64,000 nucleotides of DNA from Sporosarcina sp. ANT_H38 (GTDB lineage: Bacteria; Bacillota; Bacilli; Bacillales_A; Planococcaceae), in the NCBI RefSeq assembly GCF_008369195.1, contig NZ_VOBC01000001.1, positions 1,922,001 through 1,986,000 of the forward strand, in the 5' to 3' direction. Numbering within the stretch: position 1 is the stretch's first letter; every line of letters begins with the position of its first letter. The translations under genes were made by a program, and so were the position numbers. Below the pieces are notes generated by a model, which saw only the letters and a program-made list of their open reading frames with translations, searched no databases and was not told the origin of the DNA. Shown here piece by piece: positions 54,438-62,950 of this stretch.

Positions 54438-55826
54438 TCACTTATTTAAGAATTTTTCAAGTGATATAGCATACTCATTATCATTTCCCCAAATTCCAGC
54501 AGCTTTTTCGGCATTATGGATACCGCCAGTACCTGGATGTAATTTTGAAGGTACTGCAACTGCTTGACCTCCACCACCAACATGATGGTGAATTAACGTA
54601 TCATTATACAACTCTTTTATATCATATTGAGGGAAGTATTCTCTAAATTTCTTATCATTAATAGGAGAAAATCCCAGTTCTATTTTTTGTTTATTTATTT
54701 TACTAATGCTTTCAAAATTTTTATTCAATATTTCTTTCCAATAAAAATCTTTATTACGCAGCCACCCCTCGGCATTTGTACCTTTTTTCCCCTTCCCAAC
54801 ATAAGGCATTTCAATAATAATTTTTGAATCGGCAGAGTATTTTCTCTCTAATTTACTCAAATCCCCATTCCTATAGGTTCTTATTGGATGATCAGCATTA
54901 CCTGTATCCTTTTCAACTTTCTTTGGACTTATCCCATTCACATTATACTGTTTTTCGCCATCAACGATCTGTATTTTTCCCCCAGTTTTTACTGGAAGTT
55001 TACCAGTTTCCCCGACTTTTAAAATATCACGCCCAGTATCCGCCAAGTTCAAAGGCTTAACAATCGTGAATAATGCTGCTTCCAATATCTCACTTCCACT
55101 TGCATCGGGACTCAGCATGGTACCAATATCCCCCAAGTAGAAGTCATATATTGCCATGGCATAAGGAGCGAGTCCATCTATAGTTCCAGTACCATTTCCG
55201 CCTAAAACCTTACGTTTCCCCTCAAATGTCATCAAATACTCGCCCGTATTCGGATCAATTGAATTATCATTCAATTGATCTCCTGTAGAGGGTTCTTTTT
55301 CCATTGCGGCATAGAGTGCTTTCATTCTCTCGTCTTCAGACGTATTCGCCCCTACTAGATTGCCAAGTTCATCACCAGATCCTTGTCCGGCATTTACGCC
55401 GTCCATCCCAGCCGTCCGTTGTGCTAAATCTGACTGAAGTGTATTTTTCGCCGATAATGCTGCCCATTTATCCAGCGGGAAGTCGATGGCCGTCACACCG
55501 TCTGTGAACAATCCCTCGATATCAGAAATCCATGTTTCCATCGTCTTCAGGTCATTCTCTATCGCTATTAAAGCTCTCGTCTGGTTCGCATCAAATTCAT
55601 ACAAATCGGCAATCGTTTGATCCCGTTTCCTCCGCGCATCTCGAACTCCTTCCTGCACATCACTATCATTCAGATGTGGAAGAGCAACGATATCGGCGAC
55701 CTGATTCAAAATGTCGTTGGCTTCGTCGGTGAGACTGCTTGTCTGTTGGGCAATTACCGTAAGTCCTTCTTCAACTTCTCCTTCAAGAAACGTTTGACGG
55801 ATGAACCCGTTCGCATTCGATTCAAG
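54438..55826 (-). pseudogene. LXG polymorphic toxin lacking its N-terminus, with HNH-like nuclease end (toxin A)
   Basis: Homology to the LXG toxin at 57653 begins abruptly at LESNANGFIRQTFLEGEVEE (about 55826) and continues through ADIVALPHLNDSDVQEGVRD. The first ~85 residues of the secretion domain are missing, and no good start exists (TTG 55709 is internal). Middle linker, then a C-terminal toxin domain with GKKGTNAEGWLRNK, DTLIHHHVGGGGQAVAVPSK and LHPGTGGIHNAEKAAGIWG, probably an HNH/EndoVII-type nuclease. It may be a silent cassette that can be recombined onto an intact LXG start. Confidence 0.75.
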
Positions 55827-55990
55827 TCTTTTTATAATTACGCGTGTCCGTGCGCTCCAAATCTTCCTGTCACAACCTCAACTATTGCTTTTACGTTTCC
55901 AACAACCGGAATAAAGTCTGCTACGGCAGAGAGTGTTTCTTTCAAGTCAGCTTTCGCCAGTGACTTGGCAGTTAGCCGTTTTCTTGATCA
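55827..55990 (-). pseudogene. LXG protein middle-region fragment
   Basis: In another frame from toxin A, the minus strand reads KSLAKADLKETLSAVADFIP VVGNVKAIVEVVTGRFGAHG HA, the hydrophobic FIPVVGNVKAIVE-type linker of LXG proteins. It abuts toxin A at the recombination seam, so the array was built by joining different LXG genes. Confidence 0.6.
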
Positions 55991-56051
55991 TTATGGCTTT
56001 CTTCATGACTGCCATTCTATTACTATTACATCGTGTCAATACGTAAAACAA

Positions 56052-56090
56052 AAATACCTTGAGAGGACTTTAGCCTATCAAGGTATTTCT
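56052..56090 (-). terminator. Terminator of the orphan immunity gene
   Basis: AAATACCTTGA (56052-56062) / TCAAGGTATTT (56078-56088), with TTTTTG on the minus-strand exit. Confidence 0.8.
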
Positions 56091-56113
56091 TCATATCTAA
56101 TTGTGTAGTTCTA

Positions 56114-56596
56114 TTATTGTTCATTATACAAATTGATTAACTCACCTTTAAGATCATCATACATTAAAAATGCTTCTTTTAATATCTCTGCTAATTCTCT
56201 ATAACTTTGATAAACTGGTTTTTTTATTCTTTCTCTTGGATCTATTAATAATCTTGAGTAAACACTCCAAGGACTCCCTAGCCTTACCTCATTATTATGA
56301 TAAACAACCCAAATAAAATCTGTCATTCCATATTCTAAAATTATATTAAACCATATCATATAATTCGGTGAATTATCTACAACCCCTACTTTGAAAAATT
56401 TCTCTTTGCTATCAAATGCTACATCATATCCTAAATCTTTAAATATTTCATTAACCATTTCTATATCGTAATCCTCTAGTCTATCATTTATATCATTGGG
56501 ATTACCTCTAAATTGTTCAGATAACACTTTATACCTATCAACAAATTCAATTTTTTCTAATACCGTCTTGATTTCAGGTTTCATCTCAAAACTCAT
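56114..56596 (-). CDS. Putative immunity protein, family not recognised
   Basis: 160 residues: helical start MKPEIKTVLEKIEFVDRYKV, LEDYDIEMVNEIFKDLGYDV, beta-rich centre NYMIWFNIILEYGMTDFIWV VYHNNEVRLGSPWSVYS, helical end YQSYRELAEILKEAFLMYDD. ATG with GGAGGAG, which overlaps the last codons of a toxin tail just upstream. Size, acidity and location after an LXG fragment argue for an immunity role; the toxin it fits has been deleted. Confidence 0.6.
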   Translation of the reverse strand: MSFEMKPEIKTVLEKIEFVDRYKVLSEQFRGNPNDINDRLEDYDIEMVNEIFKDLGYDVAFDSKEKFFKVGVVDNSPNYMIWFNIILEYGMTDFIWVVYHNNEVRLGSPWSVYSRLLIDPRERIKKPVYQSYRELAEILKEAFLMYDDLKGELINLYNEQ

Positions 56597-56599
56597 TTT

Positions 56600-56840
56600 C
56601 TACTCCTCCATAAATCTTAATTCTATTCCATATTCTTTTGCTATTTGTTTGTATCTTTCAATATCAGTAATATTTTTATTTGTCGCTGGTATTTCCAGTC
56701 GGGAAGTCGATTGCCGTCACACCGTCAGTGAACAATCCTTCGATATCAGAAATCCATGTTTCCATCCTCTTCAAGTCATTCTCTATTGTTATTAAAGCCC
56801 TCGTCTGGTTCGCATCAAATTCATAAAAATCGGCAATCGT
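56600..56840 (-). pseudogene. LXG fragment fused to a short toxin tail
   Basis: 56840-56697 reads ADFYEFDANQTRALITIEND LKRMETWISDIEGLFTDGVT AIDFP, an internal LXG segment. At about 56697 it jumps, out of frame, to EIPATNKNITDIERYKQIAK EYGIELRFMEE and a stop, which looks like the C-terminus of a different toxin. All toxin catalytic parts are gone. Confidence 0.65.
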
Positions 56841-56892
56841 AATATCTCTTTAAAGAAATGGTGGCAGTCGGATTCCCCTTCCAAAAATAAAA

Positions 56893-56935
56893 AGAAACAC
56901 CCTACCGAGAATGAACTCCATAGGGTATTTCTATC
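56893..56935 (-). terminator. Terminator of the intact LXG operon
   Basis: GAAACACCCTA (56894-56904) / TAGGGTATTTC (56921-56931) with TTTTTATTTTTGG on the minus-strand exit. CTGGCACCTGACAC at 57004 belongs to the dispersed motif family. Confidence 0.75.
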
Positions 56936-57040
56936 CTTCTTCAACTAAACTCATATCTCATATCTCATTTCTCGCAATGCACTAATTATTTGTTTTTCTA
57001 TAACCTGGCACCTGACACTAATTTCACCCAATATATTTTT

Positions 57041-57595
57041 CTATTCACTAAAACTGACAAGTTCTTCTTCCCAGAACCCACCTTGAGTTAAAGAAACAGC
57101 GTCAATTTGATGAAGGCTCTTGGAAATCCAATCTAACAATTCTTTAGTTGCATTTTTTTCAATATAGGCTCTTCTCCCATTAACGTTTTTTACTTTTTTT
57201 ACAAATTCAACATAGACAAGTAAGGACTCTGCAAACTTTGCTATGGTTGAATTTATCAATACACTATTATTTTCATTATCATAATCAATATATACGACCT
57301 CAGAGTTAAATTCATTAATACACACTGGATTTCCGCTACCAGTATACCCCAAATATATAAACTTATCATACATGTTTCCTAAACTATTAATTTTTTCAGT
57401 TAGTCTAATCCCTCCACTATTGGTTGAAGATTCGAACGTTAGAAAAGGTGGAGCAGACTCAGGTAGCCCTGCTTTAATTAAAAAAGTTTTTGTTTCATTA
57501 AGTAAGGAAAATGAATTAATAGTAGATTCATCATAATTAACCAAACCATAGGTTTCACTATTCCATTTATCCAAAAACTCCTGTGGTGAAATCAT
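57041..57595 (-). CDS. SUKH-4-like immunity protein
   Basis: 184 residues. ISPQEFLDKWNSETYGLVNY, FLIKAGLPESAPPFLTFESS, KFIYLGYTGSGNPVCINEFN SEVVYIDYDNENNSVLINST and IAKFAESLLVYVEF follow the SUKH-4 pattern. ATG after GGGGAGG, 57 nt behind the toxin stop. It should neutralise the nuclease end of toxin B in the cytoplasm of the producer. Confidence 0.85.
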   Translation of the reverse strand: MISPQEFLDKWNSETYGLVNYDESTINSFSLLNETKTFLIKAGLPESAPPFLTFESSTNSGGIRLTEKINSLGNMYDKFIYLGYTGSGNPVCINEFNSEVVYIDYDNENNSVLINSTIAKFAESLLVYVEFVKKVKNVNGRRAYIEKNATKELLDWISKSLHQIDAVSLTQGGFWEEELVSFSE

Positions 57596-57652
57596 AATTT
57601 ATACCTCCCCTATTTACTAATAATTTACTTCCGTTGATTGTTTGTAATGATG

Positions 57653-59263
57653 TTACGGTTTCTTTTCAGACGTAAACACTTCTCCAATTTCAGTCAAAAG
57701 GTCGTTCCCCCTAATGTTGTGTTCTTTCTCAAAATTGTGTATCCCTCCAAAGCCTTTATGCAATGATTGTGGAACCGCAGTTGCTTGACCTCCACCACCG
57801 ATATGGTGATGTATTAGTTTATCCCCCTTAAAATCTTTATACTGAGGACAATATTTAATAAACTCGTCATCTACCACAGGTACTAATCCACTCTCAATTC
57901 TTTCAACATTTGCTTCGCTGAAAAATTTAGGATGACTATCTAGTAATTCATTAAAATGTTTCGAAGCACTTCTTTCCCATCCTGCTGCGTTAGTTCCGCT
58001 TGTTTTCTTTCCCTTATAGTTCATTTCGGAAACGAGCCTAGGGTCAGCCCTGTATTCTATTGGTATTTTTTCAATGTCAATATCACGGTAAGCTCTAATA
58101 TCACTATAATTAACTTTCACTGGATTATCTACAGCATTATCTGTACCCTTAGACTTATTTTCAACTGCAGAAGTCTTCTTAACGGAAAGATTCCCTTTAT
58201 ATTTGGATAGCTTAACTCCAGGGATGATAGCCAGCGCCATTTTTTTGAAGCCTTTTTGGACGATTGCCCTCGGATGGATATAATCCACAAATGCTAGCTT
58301 CGTACCTTCAAAATAGTTGTCGAGCTCACGGACACCACCGTCATCGAATTCTTCTTCCACTTCTTTAACCACTTCGTATTGAATCGGCTTTCTTGTCCCA
58401 AGTTGGTATTCCTTAATAATCAGGCCATTTTCATAGATGTGGAATTTTAACAGGTTGTAGCTTCCATAAGCTCCACGCTCGATTGTCTCGGTTCTTTTAC
58501 TTTCAAGTGTCTGGAAGGCTCCTGCTTTGATTTCCGTGCCGATCAGATTATCCTGATCACTGTTCCCTAGGCCCCCCGCAACCGCAGAGGTCTGTTGAAC
58601 GATGGCTGTTTGCAATCCGCTGTTCAGTGTAATTGCCGCCCACTGTTTAGACTCAAAATGGACGCCGGTGAGCCCTTCATTGAAGAGACTTTCGATATCT
58701 GCAAGCCATGTCTCCATGATGGAAAGATCATTCTCTATCGCTATTAAAGCTCTCGTCTGGTTCGCATCAAATTCATACAAATCGGCAATCGTTTGATCCC
58801 GTTTCCTCCGCGCATCTCGAACTCCTTCCTGCACATCACTATCATTCAGATGTGGAAGAGCAACGATATCGGCGACTTGATTCATAATTTCGTTGGCTTC
58901 GTCGGTGAGACTGCTTGTCAGTTGGGAAATTTCCGTAAGTCCTTCTTCAACTTCTCCTTCAAGAAACGTTTGACGGATGAACCCGTTCATATCCGGCTCC
59001 AATGCATCAAGTGCTGAATCCATTTGGGTGAGGACATTTACGTAATGGCTTTTGAATGTCATGAAAAACTGTAAGAAAGGCAGGTGGCACTCCGCATAAA
59101 ATGCACGGATTGCATCACCACCTTGCCCTTTAAGGGAGTCTTCCAGCGCAACGAGTCCTTCGACTGCGGTCTTGATTGCTTTCATTTCATTTACCAAACG
59201 ATTTAGCATGGTATTATTCCTCCGCAAGCCATCGTGGAAAGGGCTGACATCTACTACTTTCAT
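57653..59263 (-). CDS. LXG-domain polymorphic toxin with HNH-like nuclease C-terminus (toxin B)
   Basis: 536 residues. N-terminal LXG domain of about 200 residues (MKVVDVSPFHDGLRRNNTML, DSLKGQGGDAIRAFYAECHL, YEFDANQTRALIAIENDLSI METW) for type VII (Yuk/ESX) export; linker; C-terminal toxin with GTNAAGWERSASKHFNELL, GDKLIHHHIGGGGQATAVPQ and SLHKGFGGIHNFEKEH, probably an HNH/EndoVII-type nuclease. The ATG overlaps the YwqI-like stop by one base (TAATG). It probably kills or inhibits neighbouring cells; self-protection comes from the SUKH-4 gene behind it. Confidence 0.87.
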   Translation of the reverse strand: MKVVDVSPFHDGLRRNNTMLNRLVNEMKAIKTAVEGLVALEDSLKGQGGDAIRAFYAECHLPFLQFFMTFKSHYVNVLTQMDSALDALEPDMNGFIRQTFLEGEVEEGLTEISQLTSSLTDEANEIMNQVADIVALPHLNDSDVQEGVRDARRKRDQTIADLYEFDANQTRALIAIENDLSIMETWLADIESLFNEGLTGVHFESKQWAAITLNSGLQTAIVQQTSAVAGGLGNSDQDNLIGTEIKAGAFQTLESKRTETIERGAYGSYNLLKFHIYENGLIIKEYQLGTRKPIQYEVVKEVEEEFDDGGVRELDNYFEGTKLAFVDYIHPRAIVQKGFKKMALAIIPGVKLSKYKGNLSVKKTSAVENKSKGTDNAVDNPVKVNYSDIRAYRDIDIEKIPIEYRADPRLVSEMNYKGKKTSGTNAAGWERSASKHFNELLDSHPKFFSEANVERIESGLVPVVDDEFIKYCPQYKDFKGDKLIHHHIGGGGQATAVPQSLHKGFGGIHNFEKEHNIRGNDLLTEIGEVFTSEKKP

Positions 59264-59565
59264 TATAACATCGCCTGCTTCAGTCCGGATAATGTACTAT
59301 GCACAACATTCGCTATTTTTTCGTCTGATTCACGCATGAATTCAACAGAGCTAGTCGTTGTTTTACTATTCTCCATTAACACAGTTTGATAGTTCATCAA
59401 AAGCTGTTCCAGTTGAATCGACAACTTCGTCTGTTTAGTCACGACATCCATCGTATTTCCTGTTATCGGTGGTTCAGCTCTTGGAATGAGTGACTCCGTT
59501 TTGCTGTTCATTTCCCTTAATTGGTTTTCAACTTCTCCATAGTCTATTTTCACTTCGGTCGACAT
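59263..59565 (-). CDS. YwqI-like LXG partner protein (DUF5344)
   Basis: 100 residues, two long helices: VKIDYGEVENQLREMNSKTE SLIPR and MDVVTKQTKLSIQLEQLLMN YQTVLMENSKTTTSSVEFMR ESDEKIANV. WXG100-like size and position directly before an LXG toxin are typical of YwqI, which pairs with the LXG stalk for type VII secretion. ATG after GGGGGAG; overlaps the toxin start. Confidence 0.82.
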   Translation of the reverse strand: MSTEVKIDYGEVENQLREMNSKTESLIPRAEPPITGNTMDVVTKQTKLSIQLEQLLMNYQTVLMENSKTTTSSVEFMRESDEKIANVVHSTLSGLKQAML

Positions 59566-59585
59566 GATAGTTATCTCCCCCGTTG

Positions 59586-59948
59586 TTAGTTGGAAGTCTT
59601 TACTTTTTCCCTTGCCGCTTCCTCGGCCAATAGACGCTCGATTGTCTGTTGAATAGAGGCGATTTCTGCTTGAAGTGAAGCAATCTTTGCTGCAATTGCA
59701 CTCTATACGTTTTGAAACTGGGAACCTACAATCTCCAAATAAGCTGTGTGAATTCCCTCTTCACGAATAGCTTGAAAATCAGTAGCATGTCTACCATGCC
59801 AAGTCGTGGGCGAAAGTTCTGGTTCCAAACATTTGTGTTCATTCATAGTGAATTGCTGCTGTTTTTCGCCTAGTGAGGATTGACACGCATTCAGACGTGC
59901 AACCTCCCCTTCCTTCTTACTCAATAGTGCATAGTAATAGACAAGCAA
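59586..59948 (-). pseudogene. YwqH-like protein (DUF5082) with an in-frame amber stop
   Basis: TTG start at 59948 behind GGGGGG. LVYYYALLSKKEGEVARLNA, NEHKCLEPELSPTTWHGRHA TDFQAIREEGIHTAYLE match the YwqH family. TAG at 59705-59703 follows QFQNV, yet the same frame continues SAIAAKIASLQAEIASIQQT IERLLAEEAAREKVKTSN to a TAA at 59586, exactly the expected family C-terminal helix. So one nonsense change (or an undetected sequencing error) truncates it to 81 residues. The gene begins the LXG operon. Confidence 0.8.
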
Positions 59949-60735
59949 TCCTCATTCCCCCCAATGACTTACCGGTTACTTGCGCCAGAGACGCTGATTA
60001 ATTCCAATATAAGGTTGTAAAAAATCGTCTATTAATCTTGCGTTGATCTATGATCAATCTAATAATAACTATCCATAATTAACTCGCGCCAATTCACCAT
60101 TATATTGTTAATAAAGAATTATATGGTATTTGCCCATTGATACTATAAATAGCATTCAAATCTCCCCTTTGTCAAAGACATCTAATATGACATAAAGTCT
60201 CCGCAAGACTATTATCCCTGTAAATATTGTCCTTCCGGTTTATTTGGTGCAGTATTACACCTACTTATACCGCCTAAGTCTATAAAATCACGACTTATAT
60301 AGTAGGCACTTCTGGATGTCTATTCTAATTCCGTGACTTAAGATTCATTTTCATGAGTATTCAGAAAAACACGAGCTACATACGGTAATTAATAGGGACT
60401 GGACGTTGTATCATGCCTAAGCAAAAATGCAAAAAAAAAAGCGTCGATATGCTGAATCTTCCATAGGGAACCCTTGAGTGAAATGACAAGAAAATCTCAG
60501 GGAAGCATGTTGAACCACTGGTAACTTTAGAACGAGTAACTGAGTACGTTACTATTTCTCCCTTGGGTCAAACTACTTTTCTGGGCGAAAATTGTTTAAA
60601 TGCACTCATTTTTAATATAGATAGTCAGGATGTTTTTTGTGTCATTTGATTCAAAGCACCTTTAATGCTGAATGTTAAACAAACATGAAAGTTCGAACAA
60701 TCAAGTTTTTTCTTCCGCAGGAATCGGCACCATAA
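59949..60735. other. Long gap upstream of the LXG operon
   Basis: About 790 AT-rich bases. It must contain the LXG operon promoter, which I could not place with confidence. No RNA gene, repeat or coding remnant recognised. Confidence 0.4.
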
Positions 60736-60765
60736 TTGGAAAAAACTTGTAACGAGTGTTATAAT
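60736..60765 (+). promoter_or_regulatory. Probable SigA promoter of the DoxX gene
   Basis: TTGGAA (60736-60741), 18 bp, TATAAT (60760-60765), about 80 nt before the start codon. Confidence 0.6.
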
Positions 60766-60847
60766 GAAAATAGTACTTAGGATACTTTTATTCTATCTTT
60801 TAGGCATAGTAATAATGAATATCAACATAAAATTATGAGGTGATGAC

Positions 60848-61402
60848 ATGGTTGTATTGAAACAATCTAAGTTTGGAAAGAATGTTATTATCGAAGAAAA
60901 TCCGCTATCAAGATGGTTATTTTCTAACACGACATCCTCATGGATATGGTTGGTGCTAAGATTATACCTTGGTTATTCTTGGCTGATGGCGGGCATTGGA
61001 AAAGTTACTTCAGACGTATGGACAGGTGCTAATGCTGGTGTTGCGCTTGAAGGGTTTATGGGTGGTGTCCTTGCTAAAGCTGAATCGGGGGACGTCGCAG
61101 GGTGGTATGCTTGGTTTCTAGAGAGCCTCGTAATTCCAAACGCAGTCCCATTTTCTTATATGGTCGCTTGGGGTGAAGTGTTAATTGGACTTGGCCTAAT
61201 CGTTGGACTCTTAACAGGAATTGCAGCTTTCTTTGGTGCACTTATGAATATGTCTTTCTTATTGGCAGGTACTGTGAGTACGAATCCGGTTATGTTTATA
61301 ATTGCAGTATTCTTAATTATGGCCTGGAAAGTTGCTGGTTGGTATGGTCTAGATCGTTGGGTGTTGCCTCGCTTAGGTACACCTTGGTCGCCAAAGAAAT
61401 GA
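60848..61402 (+). CDS. DoxX-family membrane protein
   Basis: 184 residues with four predicted spans: WIWLVLRLYLGYSWLMAGIG KVTSD, VPFSYMVAWGEVLIGLGLIV GLLTGIAAFFGALMNMSFLL, NPVMFIIAVFLIMAWKVAGW YGLDRWVLP. The GWLM/AGIGK and SFLLAGT motifs are typical of DoxX/thiosulfate:quinone oxidoreductase small-subunit relatives. A redox or thiol-stress role is possible; no partner subunit is adjacent. ATG preceded by GAGGTGATG. Confidence 0.85.
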   Translation: MVVLKQSKFGKNVIIEENPLSRWLFSNTTSSWIWLVLRLYLGYSWLMAGIGKVTSDVWTGANAGVALEGFMGGVLAKAESGDVAGWYAWFLESLVIPNAVPFSYMVAWGEVLIGLGLIVGLLTGIAAFFGALMNMSFLLAGTVSTNPVMFIIAVFLIMAWKVAGWYGLDRWVLPRLGTPWSPKK

Positions 61403-61419
61403 AACGTATAAATTAGCTG

Positions 61420-61452
61420 ATATCCCGAGTTCTTTTACTTGGGATTTTTTTA
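61420..61452 (+). terminator. Terminator of the DoxX gene
   Basis: ATCCCGAGT (61422-61430) / ACTTGGGAT (61437-61445) then TTTTTTT. Confidence 0.85.
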
Positions 61453-62055
61453 TCCGACATACTTGTTTCCTTATACCTCTAACTTAAAGGTAACTGGATA
61501 GGTTACCTTCCATAGTTTATGACCTTTGATAAAAACCTATTGGGATATCAACAAAGCATTATATAGCCCTCTTACCCTTCTTACTTTATGCAATTGTAGT
61601 GTTTTGTTCGAATCCCTCTCACCTCGATAATCACCAAGTACTAAAACTTTTTGTTTAAAGTGGTTTATCTTAATTCCATACGGGTATAGATAGATTACAA
61701 GGCGGAACTACCGATGATGAACCTAGTAGACGAGTAACCTACAGGTGATTCTGACGATGAACTGCACAGCCTTGGCGGAAAATTTGCTTTGCTGACGATA
61801 GTTTACTTTTTAAGAATCAGGTTCGAATCTTAATGTGTTAACCAAGCAGTAAGCGTTACGTTTTTTGTGAAAGTGCAACTTGAAGACTGACTTCTAAAAG
61901 GCAGGTCGCGTACCAAACACCTTTCTACAGTATGGTTGCAATGGCTAATTGAGTCAGCCCTATCAAACTTCATCGACGAGAGTTACATTACTATTCGTCA
62001 GAAAGAACAGTTTGTGTAATTTAAAAAACTATCAAATTTTCCGAGTGCACCCCTT
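61453..62055. other. Gap with no supported gene
   Basis: About 600 bases. GGTTCGAATC at about 61815 resembles a tRNA T-loop, but no acceptor or anticodon stem fits. No protein remnant recognised. Confidence 0.4.
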
Positions 62056-62067
62056 TTTATAAGGGCT

Positions 62068-62106
62068 TAGAAACAGCATGGTCCTTTTAGGATTATGCTG
62101 TTTCTT
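62068..62106. terminator. Hairpin, possible terminator
   Basis: AGAAACAGCAT (62069-62079) / ATGCTGTTTCT (62095-62105) with T-rich right flank. Confidence 0.6.
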
Positions 62107-62114
62107 TGTATATA

Positions 62115-62153
62115 CAAAAAAGACCTGAGGATATATCACTCTCCACAGGCCCT
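62115..62153 (-). terminator. Terminator of the SDR-ADH transcript
   Basis: GACCTGAGG / CCACAGGCC imperfect stem (62121-62152) with TTTTTT on the minus-strand exit, just past the SDR stop. Confidence 0.7.
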
Positions 62154-62179
62154 CGTATTTTCCAACAACATTTATTCGT

Positions 62180-62938
62180 CTATCTTCCCAACCAACCACC
62201 ATCTACAGCTAACAGATGGCCATTGACATAATTAGAAGCATCGGATGCTAAGTAAACGACTGCTCCATTAAAATCATCAGGACTTCCCCAACGACCAGAA
62301 GGGATTCGCTCCAATATTTGCCTGTTTCGTGTTTCATCTTGGATGAGTGCTTCGTTCATATCCGTAGCAATATAACCTGGTACGATTGCATTTACATTTA
62401 CATGATGTTGTGCCCATTCATTAGAAAGGGCCTTCGTTAGTTGAGCAACGCCGCCTTTTGCCGCAGCGTACGCCGGAACAGTTAAGCCACCTTGGAATGA
62501 AAGCAAGGATGCAAGATTAATAATTTTCCCGCTCTTATTTGGCACCATATATTTTCCTGCTTGTTGGCATAAAAGCCAAACCGACTTCAAGTTCACATTG
62601 ATCACATCGTCCCAATCCATCTCTGAAAAATCAACCGCCGGCGAACGACGCTGAATGCCAGCGTTGTTTACAAGGATGTCGATTTTCCCGAAATGCATTA
62701 CAACTGACGGGATTGCATCTTTCACTTGGTTTACATCTTCTAAATTACAAGGAATGATAACGCACTTTCTTCCCATGCCTTCAATGGCTTGTTTTACATC
62801 TACCTGATCAAGATTTCTTTGAAGAAGTGCAATGTCCGCACCTGCTTCAGCTAAGGCCAGGGCCATGGAACGGCCGATTCCTCTTGTTGCGCCAGTAATA
62901 GCAGCTACTTTTCCCTCCAAGGAAAATGATTTCAACAT
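62180..62938 (-). CDS. Short-chain dehydrogenase, gluconate 5-dehydrogenase/KduD-like
   Basis: 252 residues. TGATRGIGRSMALALAEAG (NAD loop), VNNAGIQRRSPAVDF, catalytic Ser (LASLLSFQGG), Tyr-x-x-x-Lys in PAYAAAKGGVAQLTKAL, and the family end VNGHLLAVDGGWLGR. Closest in look to 2-deoxy-gluconate/5-keto-gluconate dehydrogenases of sugar-acid catabolism. It starts 12 nt after the zinc dehydrogenase stop, so the two form an operon. Confidence 0.88.
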   Translation of the reverse strand: MLKSFSLEGKVAAITGATRGIGRSMALALAEAGADIALLQRNLDQVDVKQAIEGMGRKCVIIPCNLEDVNQVKDAIPSVVMHFGKIDILVNNAGIQRRSPAVDFSEMDWDDVINVNLKSVWLLCQQAGKYMVPNKSGKIINLASLLSFQGGLTVPAYAAAKGGVAQLTKALSNEWAQHHVNVNAIVPGYIATDMNEALIQDETRNRQILERIPSGRWGSPDDFNGAVVYLASDASNYVNGHLLAVDGGWLGR

Positions 62939-62950
62939 GATTCTCGCCCC

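Noticed and set aside
61800..61870. tRNA-like GGTTCGAATC element
   Set aside because: No acceptor, D or anticodon stems can be placed around it.
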